From positions 8,060,001-8,124,000 of the forward strand of contig NC_133302.1 in assembly GCF_005239225.2 (NCBI RefSeq): DNA of 64,000 nucleotides, given 5' to 3'. Under the pieces are notes generated by a model. That model ran no database searches. It saw nothing but the letters and a program-made list of their open reading frames with translations, and was not told the DNA's origin. This DNA is from Populus alba. Taxonomy: Eukaryota > Streptophyta > Magnoliopsida > Malpighiales > Salicaceae. The position numbers were made by a program, and so were the translations under genes. Shown piece by piece: positions 1 to 12,063 of this stretch; within the stretch, counting starts at the first letter, position 1, and every line of letters starts with the position of its first letter.

Positions 1-530
1 CTCTGCATCTCTCTCTCTTTTAACTTTTACTTTCCCTTTTTCTTTAATTACTCTTTGGTTGGCCCCCCTCCCCTCCCCTCCCCTCCCCTCCCCTCTCTGC
101 ATCTCTCTCTTTACTCCCTGGCTGGTGAAAAATCAAAGCAGAACAAGTTGGTCGTCGTTGGCTCTACTGAGACACAGAGTGATGAAGAAGATTACTTGGC
201 TGAGTTAACTCACCAAATGGATTACTCCGCCTTTGAAGATGATTTCAAGAGAAATAAACTCTCTTGCAGCACCAAAAAGACTAAGGTATTGCTTCCTTTA
301 TGTTTCTTTTAAAGTAGGACGATCTGCTCTGGTTTCTTTGATTATGTTTTCTGGGTTTAATGTTTGGGTCTTGGGTTGTTTGCCTGATTTGCAAAGTTGG
401 GTTTTGTCTGGATCGTCTCCATCAACATTATGTGCAGTTGTAGACAAGGATTTAGCTGTGGAAGCTTGAATGGATCTTCACCTCTAGCAACTTGGGATCT
501 ACTGTATGAGGTTGCAGGAGAAGTATAGAG
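1..530 (+). pseudogene. Decayed fragment of an uncharacterised plant gene (SDEEDYLAELT / SWVLSGSSPSTL / TWDLLYE motifs)
   Basis: Three conserved-looking peptides occur in order on the plus strand. An acidic stretch (SDEEDYLAELTHQM) lies near 175-220. A serine-rich stretch (SWVLSGSSPSTLC) lies near 395-435 in another frame. A third (ATWDLLYEVAGEV) lies near 488-524 in yet another frame, followed by a stop. The order resembles a plant-specific family of unknown function that has 'DE-DY-AELT-QM', 'SWGL-GSPQSTL' and 'TWDLL' boxes; that match is from memory. A possible GT donor near 285 and an AG near 395 could mark an intron. The in-frame stop after 'VEA' near 467 and the frame change before 'TWDLL' argue for a pseudogene. 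The 5' end is low-complexity pyrimidine sequence with no clear start. The fragment is shorter than I would expect for the family. Confidence 0.45.
64..96. repeat. CCCCT microsatellite
   Basis: About six tandem copies of the pentamer CCCCT, flanked on both sides by the same 'CTCTGCATCTCTCTCT' sequence (positions 1-16 and about 95-112). The flanks suggest local duplication. Confidence 0.85.
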
Positions 531-534
531 GACC

Positions 535-695
535 ATTGGGTTTGAACCGGTTTGAAAGGAAAAAAAACCGAACCGAACCGAACCGAAATTAATCGGTTTG
601 AACCGGTTTTCGGTTCGGTTCGGTTCACAAAATTAAAAAAAAATTTGGTTTGGTTGTTTATTTTGGTTCAAAACCGGACCGAACCGGAAATGCTC
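535..695. repeat. AACCGG / CGGTTC inverted repeat tract
   Basis: Runs of 'GAACC' or 'CCGAA' are followed by the complementary 'CGGTT' runs (553-588 against 589-627, again at 655-688). The stretch could fold into a long hairpin. It looks like a simple-repeat-derived foldback; no coding potential. Confidence 0.6.
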
Positions 696-758
696 AGCCC
701 TACGTGTATCTAATCAATGATAGGTCATGGGTTTGAGCATTAGAAGAAGCAATAATTT

Positions 759-1485
759 GATGACCTGTAATCTATTTTTTTCTTAAAAAATAAGGGATAA
801 AGCCTTTCTTAAAAGGAAAATAAATATTAGCCCAGGCACGGGCAGAAGCTCGCATGTTTAGGTTTTTTTTTACTATATTTTTAGGTTTTTTTTCTTTTAT
901 TTTTTTTTCTTTTATTATTTAATGTAAATTTTTTTAAAAAAAATTTATCATTTAATATTTTGTTGATTGTAAATCGGTTTTTATATCATATAATAAAATA
1001 AAAAATTAATTTAACCCAATAAAATTCATAACTTGGATTATGGATTTGACAGATTAACTAGGGTGAATATAATTTTTTTTTCTTTTGATTTATGTTATTC
1101 AATAGATGACCTATCATTTATTTTTTTTCCCCTAAAAAATAAGGGATCAAACCCTTCTTGAAAAAAAAAAAAATATTGGCCTAGACATGCGTCCCTATCT
1201 TAAGCTCACATAATTAGGTTGTTGTGTAATAGGTCCATCCATGTTGTGGTGCTCGTGCTAGCATATTTGGGCTTTTTTTAGGTTTTTTTTTCAATATTTT
1301 TTTTTAATTCTAATATTTAATGTAGATTTTTTTTTATTGAATTTTATCATTTAATATTTCATTGATTATAAATAGGTTTTTTGTTTTTTTTATATATAAT
1401 AAAATAAAAGAACTAATTCAATCCATTGGAGTTCATAACTTGGATTATAGGTTTGGTAGGTTAACTAGGGTGAATATGACTTGTT
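759..1485. repeat. Two diverged tandem copies of a non-coding repeat
   Basis: The block beginning 'GATGACCT' at 759 recurs at 1105. Both copies continue through 'AAAAAATAAGGGAT', a 'TATTNGCC' segment, a T-rich stretch, and 'CATAACTTGGATTATNG..TTAACTAGGGTGAATAT'. The copies end near 1075 and 1480. No ORF or terminal structure is visible, so the type of element is unknown. Confidence 0.6.
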
Positions 1486-2084
1486 TCTTCTTCTTCTTTT
1501 TTTTCCTTTGATTTCTTTGGTTGGGTCTGCTTAGTCAATAAGGTCATGTTAGAGCAACTTCCACATGATTTAATTTAAAAGTCAGGCTAAGCAAAAAGTC
1601 AAATAAAAAAATTTCAAATTTGAACCGTTGTATCAAGTTTAATAATAATATCAAAAAATTTAAGACAGTATAAATATTATTTTTTTATGTTCCAAAGAAT
1701 TTTAGTCCAAGCGACAACAATTGTGTGGAAAATAACATGGTTTAATAATTAGTACTAATAACTTGGGATGTTTTGTTTTTCATTGATCTAGATAAGGATT
1801 TGATGATCCAAAGTCTCAATTGAGAAAGAATGATAAGGAATGTTACTAGATCATTGCATGTGCTCTGCATTGCGGTCCAAAAAAAAAATTAGACCTACAA
1901 GTATCCAAGTATTATGAATGTATTTTTTTTTAGCATAAAGTCTTTTTAAATCTATAGGGATTGAATTTTGTGACCTGTTTGACTTGAGATATCTAAAACC
2001 AACTCGTAGATAAAAATATAGTTTGAATCAAAAAGTCAAGATAATATTTTTAAAAAAATATATATATTAAAATGATAAAATATT
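1486..2084. other. AT-rich intergenic DNA, nothing recognised
   Basis: Homopolymer-rich AT sequence without a coding frame, terminal repeats or RNA-like structure that I can recognise. Confidence 0.5.
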
Positions 2085-2675
2085 AGATCAACTGGGTTAA
2101 CATGTCAAATCTATTACCCAAGTCATAAGACCTTTATAACTTTATAGAAAAAAAGAAAAAATTAAACTCAATTTTCAATGAACCCAAAGTTAAAAAGGAT
2201 GAAATTGAAAACAAGATTTAACTAAAATAATGAGTCGAGTCCACCTGAGTTAACTTGTCAAACATGTGTCATGTAACCAGTATAACCCTATAAAAAGCAA
2301 ATTGAAATAAAACTTGAATCTTAATTCCCAATCAAATTAATATTGAAAGATTAAATTGAAAAAAAAATCAAATAAAAAAAGACAAAAAAATATGACACAA
2401 GTTACAAAATTAAGATAACTCTATAGAAAAAAAAATAAAAAATTATAAAATCTAATTTCTAAATAATCAGATATTGAATAATACAATTAAAAATATATTC
2501 AATTAAAAAATAATAAAAATAATAATTTGAGTTAACATGATTAAACAGTAAAATTACGACTCAAGTCAAGAAACCGAAATAACTCTATAAAAAAAACAAA
2601 TGGAAAATAAATTATGAAGTTCAATACCCAACAAACTCAATATTAAAAAATAAAATTAAAAAAAAAAACTAAGTT
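2085..2675. repeat. Diverged tandem array, about 4 units of 130-160 bp
   Basis: The phrase 'GAGTTAAC.TGTCAAA' followed by 'ATAACTCTATA(G)AAA' and then 'TCAATATTGAAA..AAATTGAAAAAA' repeats near 2087, 2235, 2397 and 2527. The units are heavily diverged. The pattern matches a family that I remember as common in poplar intergenic DNA; that assignment is inference. Confidence 0.55.
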
Positions 2676-4127
2676 TGAAATATAAAACAATTCTTAAAAA
2701 AAATTTTAAGACTGAAATGAAAAGGACTTTTTAGTATATGTTAACAATAGTGTTAGCTAATGGTTTTACAATAATTTGATGAAGAAAATAAGACTAACTA
2801 TTTATATAGAAGTTAATATTGACATAATAAAAATAATTCAAAGTTAAGTAATAAAGGTAATTAATATCTAAAACTAATTAGAAAAATAATAAAAAATAAT
2901 ATATTAATTATGGGTTTAATTTGAGGATTTCCAAAACTCAACTGTTTATATTGGACCTCTAAAATTATTTAGAAAACTTTAAGCATAATTCAACAATTAT
3001 TTAAATTTATAATTATTTTTATTAGATTGTATGTCGTCTATCTATTAATCTACAAACACATTTTTCATGTCACAAATTTACACCCAATTGATTTATTCAC
3101 AAGAAAATATCTTAAATTGAATGGAAAAGACATAATATTCTTTGTTAAGTGTGCAATCCGTCTATCTGTACATTAATATTTTTAACTAAGAAAAAAGGAA
3201 ACACATAGCTAAAGTATATTAGGTATTTTATATATATATATATATATAGGTATTTAATCAAGATAAGGATTTGATGATCCAAAGCGTGCATCGTGGAAGA
3301 ATGAAGATGAATGAATATTATAGTACTGTTAGCTAATGGTTTTCCAATACCAGCTAGCTAGGAAAATCCTCTTCCCCTTCTGCTTGGGTTTTAGGGAGAT
3401 GAAAACATAGTTTTGAAAATCTGGTCTGGTCTGGTTTAATGGTTCAATTTAAAACTTAGAAAATCCAAAACTAAAATTAGATCAGGTTGAAAAAAAAAAA
3501 AAGTCAATGACTCGGTGTGATGACAAAACCCGATTTCAACTGTTGAATTTTTTTTTTTTATCAAAATGATATCGTTTTGATTTTTTTAAAATAGAAATTG
3601 ATCCAAATAATCTGATGACCGGATCAAAACCTGATAATTTTATCTAAACCTGAAACCTAAATTTTAAATTGGACCGGTTACTGGATCAGATATAAAAAGT
3701 ATGATGAGCTATGATAACAATTATTTATGCAATCCACTTTCTTGCTAGCAATGGGGTCCATACCTCAAATTCTCCGAACCCGACCGCCATTGATGCAATA
3801 TTCTATACCAATCCAATGGTCAAAACTGTGCGAGAATGACTAGCCTTCTAAAAGAAGGAAACCTGTCTGAAAAAACAGCAAGAAACGAAAGGGGAAAGAG
3901 AGGGGAATCTCCTGGAAAAAAAGTTGACGCTTATTTTGACAACAAGTGGAGGGTGAGGAACTCCATAGGGAAGTCACTTTGGTGATTGGCCTATCCAATT
4001 ATTTTATCCTTAGCCGTGAAGTATTCTAAATTTATTTAAATTCAATAATTCAGGAATCACCACGCACTATCCTTGTTGCCCCTTATTAGGGTTTTCATTG
4101 CTCATAGATATATCAGAATAACCGGTT

Positions 4128-4159
<32 letters not shown>

Positions 4160-4739
4160 GAAAATAAATTTTTCAACCCTAACCACAAAAACTAATACAA
4201 TACTAAACAAATATGGTTAAATTAAATGAGATTTACGTATACCTATTGTCTTTGACATTTTAAATTTAGACTTTTAAAACGGATGTTTTTTTAATTAATG
4301 AGTCCTTCAATGTGTAAATTGATTTGAAATTATTTTTTGACTGCCAAATAAAAAAATTGATATATATTTTTTTTATCATTATAAAACAAAAAGAATAATG
4401 AAAACACAAATTATAGTACAAATTAGGACTTGGAATTTGAACTAGAAGGCAGAATTATTTGATATGGACATCTTTTTATACAAGGATAGATAATACAGTG
4501 GCATGAAAACAAGCGCATGAAGCTAGCTGTTCCATTGAATATATTCCCACTGAACAATCATACCACCAGAACACACAAAGCAACACACAAACTTCTCCAT
4601 GGTTCTCAGATAAGAGGATGAACACTTGATGATACATTCCATCCTCATACAGATAAAATCTCACCTAGATTCTACACACAGGCCTCTCCACATAGCTACG
4701 CACACACTTGGAACTTGAAGATACATGTAGCTAGCTACA
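2676..4739. other. Intergenic, repeat-like AT-rich DNA
   Basis: Contains (TA)n runs near 3230-3248 and 4134-4160. A tract at 3405-3690 is rich in 'TGGTCTGG', 'GGATCAAAACCTGA' and 'GACCGGTTACTGGATC', a diverged dispersed repeat. Positions 4440-4739 probably hold the 3' UTR of the neighbouring HIPP gene. No independent coding region is supported. Confidence 0.4.
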
Positions 4740-6785
4740 TTACATGAGACAGCAGGCATTAACGTTGTCATCGTTAAACATGTTGCTGACCTTGTCGTCT
4801 CCCCGGTGGCTCACCGGGATGGTCCCATGCCTGTCTGCAAGATTGTAGCCATGCTTGTAATAGTTGTAACTCTCTTTGAACTCACTAGTTGTGTCCTTGA
4901 AGTAGTGATTAGCTGATGTGAAGTACAATGGTGGATTCGGATAGGGCCAGAATTCTGCTCTCTTTCCTGCCCTCCTCACCGCCTTGAGCACCTTGTTTCG
5001 ATCAACATATCCCACTACAGTCACCTTTTCCATCTCCAAGTCCACCTCCACTGAATCAATACCTGATAACACATGGATAAATTGAAGAATGGAAGGGAAA
5101 TTATTAGATATGAATTCAACAAAAATATTAATTTGTTCTTGTTTTGCCGAAAGTGAAGAATGGAATCAAAGATATACCTTTGAGCTTGTAAATGGCATTT
5201 TTGACAACTCTTTCACAGCCAGTGCAGCACATCCTGACTTTGAGCTCCACAGTCTAATAAAGCAAAAAGATGAAACACGGTTTAAACACGGTTTGGTGAG
5301 ATTCTGATTTGATGTTGGACCTACATTAAATTGATATAGCTTCAAGATTCTTATGTTCTCTAGGGTTAGGAATATTTGGGAAAACTGGCTTTTTCATAAT
5401 TTTTTCATAACAAAATCAAACAGAAAAAAGAAAAAACATATTTCAGTTTTTATTAAAATTAAATCAATTTCTGTAAATTGATAAATAAATAAATAAGTAA
5501 AATGATTGTTGTGCCATGATTAGAAAATTAATTTAGGGGAAAGTAAATTTGTCTGTCAAGATTTTCAAGTTTGATTAGTGCTTTTTTGAAACAAAGATTT
5601 GGGTTCAAAATAACATACATAAAAAAATAACTTCATTTGAAACCTAATGAAAATTAGAAGTCTTAGCAAAATAAGAAAGAGCGTTGAGGTACATGCTTTT
5701 ACAGCTTGAGGTCCTAACAGGAGTTTTTAAAAATTTAAATTTTATATTTTTTTAAAGTATTTTTAGATCATTTTAATGTATTAATATTAAAAATAAATTT
5801 TTTTTTTAAAAAAAATATTATTTTAATATATTTTCAAGAAAAAATACTTTAAAAAGCATTTGCTATCATTACCCAAACACTCCCGCCTATGTAAATTTCT
5901 ATTCTTAAAAAAAAAAAACCTGGATATATCTTTTTTTTTGTTAATAGTCAAAATTTTATTAAGAAAAAAGCTATAAAAATAATAACCTAACTTATATCAG
6001 ATGAACAAGTAGAGGAAAAGAAAAGCACAAAAAACTGTTGCATGAAATAGAAAAAAACAACAAAAGGAAAATAAACAAATCATAAGAAACCAACTCCTCC
6101 CAATTAAACATTCTTTATATTAAGCTCTAAAGAGTTAGAATCAAGCCTGGATATATCTAAAAACAAAAATGAGGGCTGTATTGTTTTTCCCTCTATATAT
6201 ATATATATATGCTGTATGAGGGAGTTCTAACTTACAATAATTAAAAGATATATGCAAATTATTCACCAAAAATATTATCCATATCATTTTTACAAAAAAT
6301 CCATGTATCTACAACAAGCAAAATGGGGTTATAAGATCCAAAAGTCATTTTTCCTCTCACCCATGAGAAAGATATTTTTCTCACATATAGAACAAACCAG
6401 ACTCTTTTTCTTTTTCTTTTTCGTCTATGCCTCTCCCTAATAAAACAAAAAAAAACAAAAAAAAAAGAGTTTTCCACATGCACGTAATAAAACAAGAAAA
6501 AGAACCCTTGTATTTTCTCTCTTGCTTGGCAAGTTGAACGAGAAGATTAAGGTGATGAAAGCCGAAGCAATATATATATAGAAGATACCTTGATTGCTAA
6601 GAAACAAGAAAAAGAAAAACTAGTTGAAGGAGGAGATGAAAGCGAACCTGCAAAGAGAGTGGTCTCCCCTTAGGCATGTTGCGCTTGATATTTTCGAACC
6701 TCGCGTGGTCTTCTCGAAAGTAAAAGTAAGAGTAAGCAATGGAAGATAAGAAAGCCTTGAATGCTCGCTCTAAGATGGCAGCCAT
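4740..6785 (-). CDS. HIPP: Heavy-metal-associated isoprenylated plant protein (HIPP), 3 exons, 178 aa
   Basis: Exons on the minus strand are 6785-6648, 5253-5178 and 5062-4740, all bounded by GT-AG with matching phases. Residues 1-46 are a basic N-terminus that begins MAAILERAFK. The HMA domain starts at about residue 47, with its metal-binding loop M-C-C-T-G-C-E-R (MxCxxC) across exon 2 and the beta-strand IDSVEVDLEM in exon 3. The tail is rich in N, Y and K and ends C-C-L-M, a CaaX-type prenylation box. HIPPs are metallochaperone-like proteins anchored to membranes by the lipid and are linked to metal and stress responses. The match is closest to the short-tailed clade that I associate with Arabidopsis HIPP45 (from memory). 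An in-frame ATG 12 bases upstream (MLTAMAA) is an alternative start. Intron 1 is 1394 bp and carries a copy of a dispersed AT-rich repeat. Confidence 0.93.
5707..5880 (-). repeat. Dispersed AT-rich short repeat in HIPP intron 1
   Basis: Contains 'AAAGTATTTTTAGATCATTTTAATGTATTAATATTAAAAATAAA', then an A/T-rich middle, then 'ATTTTAATATATTTTCAAGAAAAAATACTTTAAAAAGCA'. The same skeleton recurs near 10728, 14618/19484, 20347, 21113, 21955 and 35570. Short, non-coding and MITE-like in size; class not proven. Confidence 0.5.
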
Positions 6786-7853
6786 GGCGGTCAACATATA
6801 TATATAGGGTTCCCCTTCAACACATAAAGCTAGCAAAGGAAATTGAAGAGGAGAGTTAAACTAGCTAGAAAGACAAGCTAGCTAGACCCGAGAAGATATT
6901 CCTTTGGAGGCAGTAATATCGGGCATCGCTTCCTTCAAGGTTCTATTCCACCGGCATGCGATATATTCCATTTGCTAGTTTTCTTGAGCTTAAATTCAAT
7001 GGAATTTGGAAAATGTGGTCTCTTCCAAAATAATCAAAACATTAAAAAACAATTCTTTTAGAGAGGGGAATGGTATCTTAATCTCCCTCTCACATGAATT
7101 ATGTATTCTTGATGTGGGGGTCAAGAGCTTGCGATGACATAGACGACGAAGAGGAATATATATCATGACTCATACGTGATATGGATTGGATGGGCTTAAG
7201 GAAAGAAAGCTAGGTTTTGATGCAAAGTGATGATCAACACATATATTCTACAATATTCTTCCTTTCTCCACCATCTATACAGAAAGCCTCGCAAAGTTAC
7301 AGTCCCACATGCACACTATTACTTTTAATTTTTATTTTGATTTTATCCGGTATCCTCATATATTTTTAAAGAATGAGACTAGTCTCGTTAGAGGTTTATT
7401 GATGCCCCTTTCAATAAGTCTACTTTTTAAAGATCGAACTTGTGTTTTCACATTTACAAGAATATAACAATGTCTTAACCACTAGATCAATACTTTATTT
7501 AAATATCTAAATGTTAATTTATAGTAAATTATAAATTCATCTCTCTCGCATTGCATTATAAATAATTAGATATTAATCTTCCCAGTTTCAGAAAACTAAT
7601 TAATTCATTAGTTCATTGACCGGTGTTGATTAATTAATTATTCTTGATTTAATGTCATTTATTTCAGAAACTGATTATTAGTCACTTGATATATACCAGT
7701 CTTAAACAGGCTTAACTTAATATTATCTTGTTTCAAAATATACATATGTTTCAAAATAATTGATTAGTTTTAAAAAACTAGAGGGGCTGTTTATAGTTTA
7801 CTCATAGTGTTTAGTATTTTTTTTTAGAAGCTTAATTAAGAAAATAAAAGGAA
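6786..7853. other. HIPP upstream region
   Basis: The promoter and 5' UTR of the minus-strand HIPP gene should lie here. A (TA)n stretch at about 6797-6808 sits too close to the start codon to be a normal TATA box, and I cannot place the transcription start. The rest is AT-rich with no coding frame. Confidence 0.4.
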
Positions 7854-7858
7854 TATTT

Positions 7859-8149
7859 TGTTAGAGAATAATATAAATCATATATTGTAACCTTACCTAA
7901 CAGCTTAAATTATTGGATTTAAATGGTTCTTTAATATGGTATCAGAGCCTTGATGATCAAGTGCTTACAAGTTTGAATTTCATCATCCCTATTTATTTGA
8001 TAAAAATTAAGCACAAGATAATGTAGATTTATACAAATTTTAAGTCTAAAGAGCTTTCACTTGAGGGGGCTTGTTAGGGAATAATATAAATCATATATTA
8101 GAACCTTACTTAATAATTTAAGTTATTGAGTTTAGATAGTTCTTTAATA
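7859..8149 (+). mobile_element. TRIM (terminal-repeat retrotransposon in miniature), 291 bp
   Basis: Two direct repeats of 78 bp each (7859-7936 and 8072-8149) begin TGTTAG and end TTAATA. Immediately after the left repeat is TGGTATCAGAGCC (7937-7949), the plant initiator-Met tRNA primer-binding site. Just before the right repeat is a purine tract (TTGAGGGGGC, 8061-8070). The five bases on each side are TATTT (7854-7858 and 8150-8154), an exact target-site duplication. The 135-bp interior carries no coding capacity. This is the full structure of a TRIM, a non-autonomous LTR element that must be mobilised by another element's proteins. Confidence 0.9.
7937..7949 (+). other. Primer-binding site of the TRIM (tRNA-iMet type)
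   Basis: TGGTATCAGAGCC lies directly against the end of the left terminal repeat. It fits the 3' end of plant initiator-Met tRNA, as used by many Ty1/copia elements. Confidence 0.85.
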
Positions 8150-8510
8150 TATTTTGGGTTGATATTTATATTTTTTGATGAAGACAATGGTATATATACT
8201 TATTTGTACGTGAATTAGGTAGGAGCATCATAGACTAAATTAACAATAAATAATAAATTTATTGTTATTCCCATCATAACCACCGAATATTCCTAACAAA
8301 TTATGGTATTATCCCAGCAATCACACTAACGTAATATTCCAGCAATCACACTAACCATGTAACCAAAATATGAAATAGAGGGGAAATTAATGAAGAAAAA
8401 GGAAAATTAGTTGTTTAATTATTTGTTGTAGGGATAATAATTTAGATAATTATTTTAACCAATAAATATATATGTTATCAAATTCAAAATATGCATAAAA
8501 TTAATTTGAA

Positions 8511-8550
<40 letters not shown>

Positions 8551-9583
8551 GTATATTATATAAAATATATTTGGAGAATATTTAGATTTTATTAATACAA
8601 AATGATATATACATATTAACACAGGTGCGTGTGCGTGTGTGTATATATATATCAGTTTATAATTTTTATACATACACATGAACTTCAAATATATATTAAC
8701 TATTATTTTTTATTGGATGATAAATATTATTTAAATAATGGATATCTGAAATTTGATATAGATAGTTTATGAATATTAAAAATTTTTATTTGAAAAATAA
8801 TGAAAATTATCTAAATTTATCCATATACAACATGGTGAGTTTTAATTAGGGAATAATATAAATTATATATTAAAAACATTATTTAATAGTTTAAGCTATT
8901 GAGTTAAGATGTTTTTTTTAATATATTTTGAGTTGATATTTATATTTTTGAAGAAGACAATGGTATATATACTTATGTGTACGTCAATTAGGTAGGAGCA
9001 TCATAGACTAGCCAAATTAACAATAAATAATAAATTTACTGTTATTCCCATCATAACCACCGAATATTCCTAACAAATTATGGTATTATCCCAGCAATCA
9101 CACCAACGTAATATTCCAGCAATCACACTAACCATGTAACCAAAATATGAAATAGAGGAGAAATTAATGAAGAAAAAGGAAAATTAGTTGTTTAATTGTT
9201 TGTTGTAGGGATAATAATTTAGATAATTATTTTAACCGATAAAGATGTATGTTATCAAATTCGGTTTAAAATATGCACAAACTTAATTTGAAATATATAT
9301 TTATATTATATAAATATATTTAGAGAATATTTAGATTTTTTTAATACAAGATAATATATACATATTAACACATGTGTGTGTGTATCAGTTTATCATTTTT
9401 ATACACACACAAACTTCAAATATATATATTAATTATTATTTTTTATTGGATGATAAATATTATTTAAATAATGAATACCCGAAGCTTGATATGGATAGTT
9501 TATGAATATTTAAATTTTTTAACTTGTTATATAATGAAAATTATCTAAATTTATCCATATACAACATGGTGAGTTTTAGTTAG
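8074..9583. repeat. Tandem duplication, two units of about 0.75 kb
   Basis: Unit 1 (8074-8845) and unit 2 (8846-9583) both begin with the TRIM LTR ('TTAGGGAATAATATAAAT') and end 'CATATACAACATGGTGAGTTTTARTTAG'. They share long identical runs such as 'CCCATCATAACCACCGAATA' (8270 and 9048). Within each unit 'AATATTCCAGCAATCACACTAAC' repeats part of the preceding 30 bp. Unit 1 has a (TA)n(TATG)n expansion at 8510-8558 that is reduced in unit 2. No genes. Confidence 0.9.
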
Positions 9584-12063
9584 TCCCTTTACCCATTCAG
9601 ATCTTCTAATCTAGAATTTGTAAAGCAAATAAATTATTCCGATCAATTTTAAAGTAAAGAGCTTAATTTAACCACATGTGCAAAGTAGAGGGACCAAGTT
9701 ATCTACTTTTTTCTCAAATGTAGTAGAAAATTCTCAGAATACCTTGCGAACATTGGAATCGGACTGTCTGATAAGAAACAATACCGTGTGGACATTTATT
9801 GGAAGATTACTGACATAATTTTTATTCTCTCACTTAATGGAAGGTTTGATACTGCCATGGATATATCCTTCACCTCTTTTGTTTCTCTTGATATTTATTT
9901 CAAAAGAGAAAATTCTTGTTCCTTGAACAAGGGTTTCAAAAAACATTATCGAATGTATGTTTTTAAATAATTTTATCCCCTAATCATGATAATATGATGC
10001 CTGCCTAGCTACTTGCAAGTGTATTATGGAGGAGGTTCTTGATTCTTAGCATCAAATTGCAAGTGGGCTGCAGCACTAGGGGCTAATATTTAAGCTAAAT
10101 CATGGAAACCAAACCCTCTTAAGAGCTAAATCTCCTGATGAATTACGCCACCTTGGAGGGTTTTTTGCTTTGCCGATGTGTCGTTAGACAATAGTAAACA
10201 TTCTTGTTCAAAGACAGATTTTGTGGCAATTGTGTCTTGGTGTAGCCAGAGTCTGATACAAACTTCAGCAATAGATCTTGATTTTGTCCTAAAATATCCA
10301 GTCCCTTGCCATATATAGTTCCAGTCCTTCCTCCGACAGTGGTAGACCATCGCACAAGCCATTTTTAAAAATTTTGGTGATGGAAGTTGAGCCGAGGAGA
10401 GACATGGTGCGAGAGAAGAACCTCAGGTATGAGAAATTGTAACGATCAGATTGTTTTTGTGGAAGAATTTGTTGTTACTCAGGTATCATTTTTGTTTTTT
10501 TTTATTATTATTATTCTCTTGAAGTTCCAATTTGATTTTAATTTCTCTCTTCAGTGATTCTCTTGCTAATTTTTCAGTATTTTCATCTTTTGTGCTTGAA
10601 TAGCATTGAATGATTCATTAAAAATGAAATACTTTTGCAATAATTCCCCTCAATGTTTGTGATTCTTTTTATCAATTATCACAGCAAATAGTTAGTGTAC
10701 AATTGAGAAAGGAATCTTTTCTAGAGTGTAGTTGTGATTATTTTTTAAAGTGCTTTATTTATTGAAATATATTAAAATAATAATTTTTAATTTTTTAAAA
10801 AATTCCTCTAATGATTTGATTTTGAATGATCTTTCCCACCACAATATATAATATATATTGTGGCTTTTCAATCTCTTATAAAAATGTTATTAATTCCTAT
10901 GTATATGTATTTAATAAAAAAGCCAAAACCTTATAAAACACTATTTATTATAATAATTGTTTTTTTTATTAGTTTTTTTTCTTTGATTTTTTTTTTAAAT
11001 CTATTTTTTTTTAGTTTGCTTTCTATGAGATTATCATAATCTTAAGACCATTTCATGAGTTAATTTGACGGTTCACCCGACTCGGATGGTTTTTAATTAT
11101 TATTTTTTTTAATTTTATCCTTTAATAGGTTCATTGAAAATTATTTAGATTGTTGTTTTAAACCTGTTAAATCAACCAAGTTATATTGAATTATTAAAAT
11201 AATTGTGTATCAAGTATATTAAAATACAATTGGATCTTTTAAATATATTTTTATAATTTTAATGCATATAAAGTAAAAAAAAAAAACATATTTACATTAT
11301 TAAAAATCCATATAAATTAATAGCATCTCCAAGGGAGATGCTTTTATTTCTTGCCTCCTTTTCCCACGAAAGTCGATCCCCTTTTCTAATATAATATATA
11401 AAGGGTTATTTTGATTATTTCAATTGATTTAAAATTTTTCATTAACCAGCAAGTAGTTTTCATAATAATTTAGGGTAAAACATAAAATTAAGAATGATCA
11501 AGATAATTTTCCCTTAACATATTTATAAAAAATTCATTTTCATACAGCATTCCTTAAGATTTGAAACATTGATATAAAAAAATAAAAATAAAATAAAAAA
11601 GCTACAACCAGTATGTGCCTCCTAGAGAGTAAAATTTAAGTTTTATAGCCTCCAAGTTGAATATGAGTCCCAGCTCTAATTTAAATTATTCCATACCATT
11701 ATATTTGATTAATATTTCAGTACAGGGAAAAAAATACATTGAAAAGATAGAACAAAAACATAAATAAATTTATTTTAAAAATAAATCTATATTAATTCAA
11801 ATAAAAAATTTAGAAAAACAGCTCATTTATTTCAACTGTCTTTTTTTATTTTCCAAAAACACGGACAGACCCAAAAAACATGCGAAGCACTCTTCTCGAA
11901 ACAGCAATTAAACATTATTAAAAAGACATTTTCGTCTCCAAGTTAGGTTTTCAAGGAAGATTTCCGACAAGAACAATAATAAAGCAATTAAGCTGATTTC
12001 TAACCAATCTGGGACATGCTAAAAAGCAGCAAGAAATAACATATCAAGCAAAGAATACTTTCA
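9584..12063. other. Intergenic, no gene supported
   Basis: Two short overlapping minus-strand frames (10126-10362) and a plus-strand start MEVEPRRDMVREK near 10380, ending at a GT after 'CTCAG', look slightly more protein-like than the surroundings. I recognise no family and see no continuation. A dispersed short repeat lies near 10728-10812. The remainder is AT-rich. Confidence 0.35.

Noticed and set aside
6795..6808. TATATATA run just upstream of the HIPP start codon as a TATA box
   Set aside because: It lies only 10-25 bp before the ATG, leaving no room for a transcription start and leader.
10126..10362. Overlapping minus-strand frames of 78 and 70 codons
   Set aside because: No family recognised, two competing frames over the same bases, no splice-consistent continuation.
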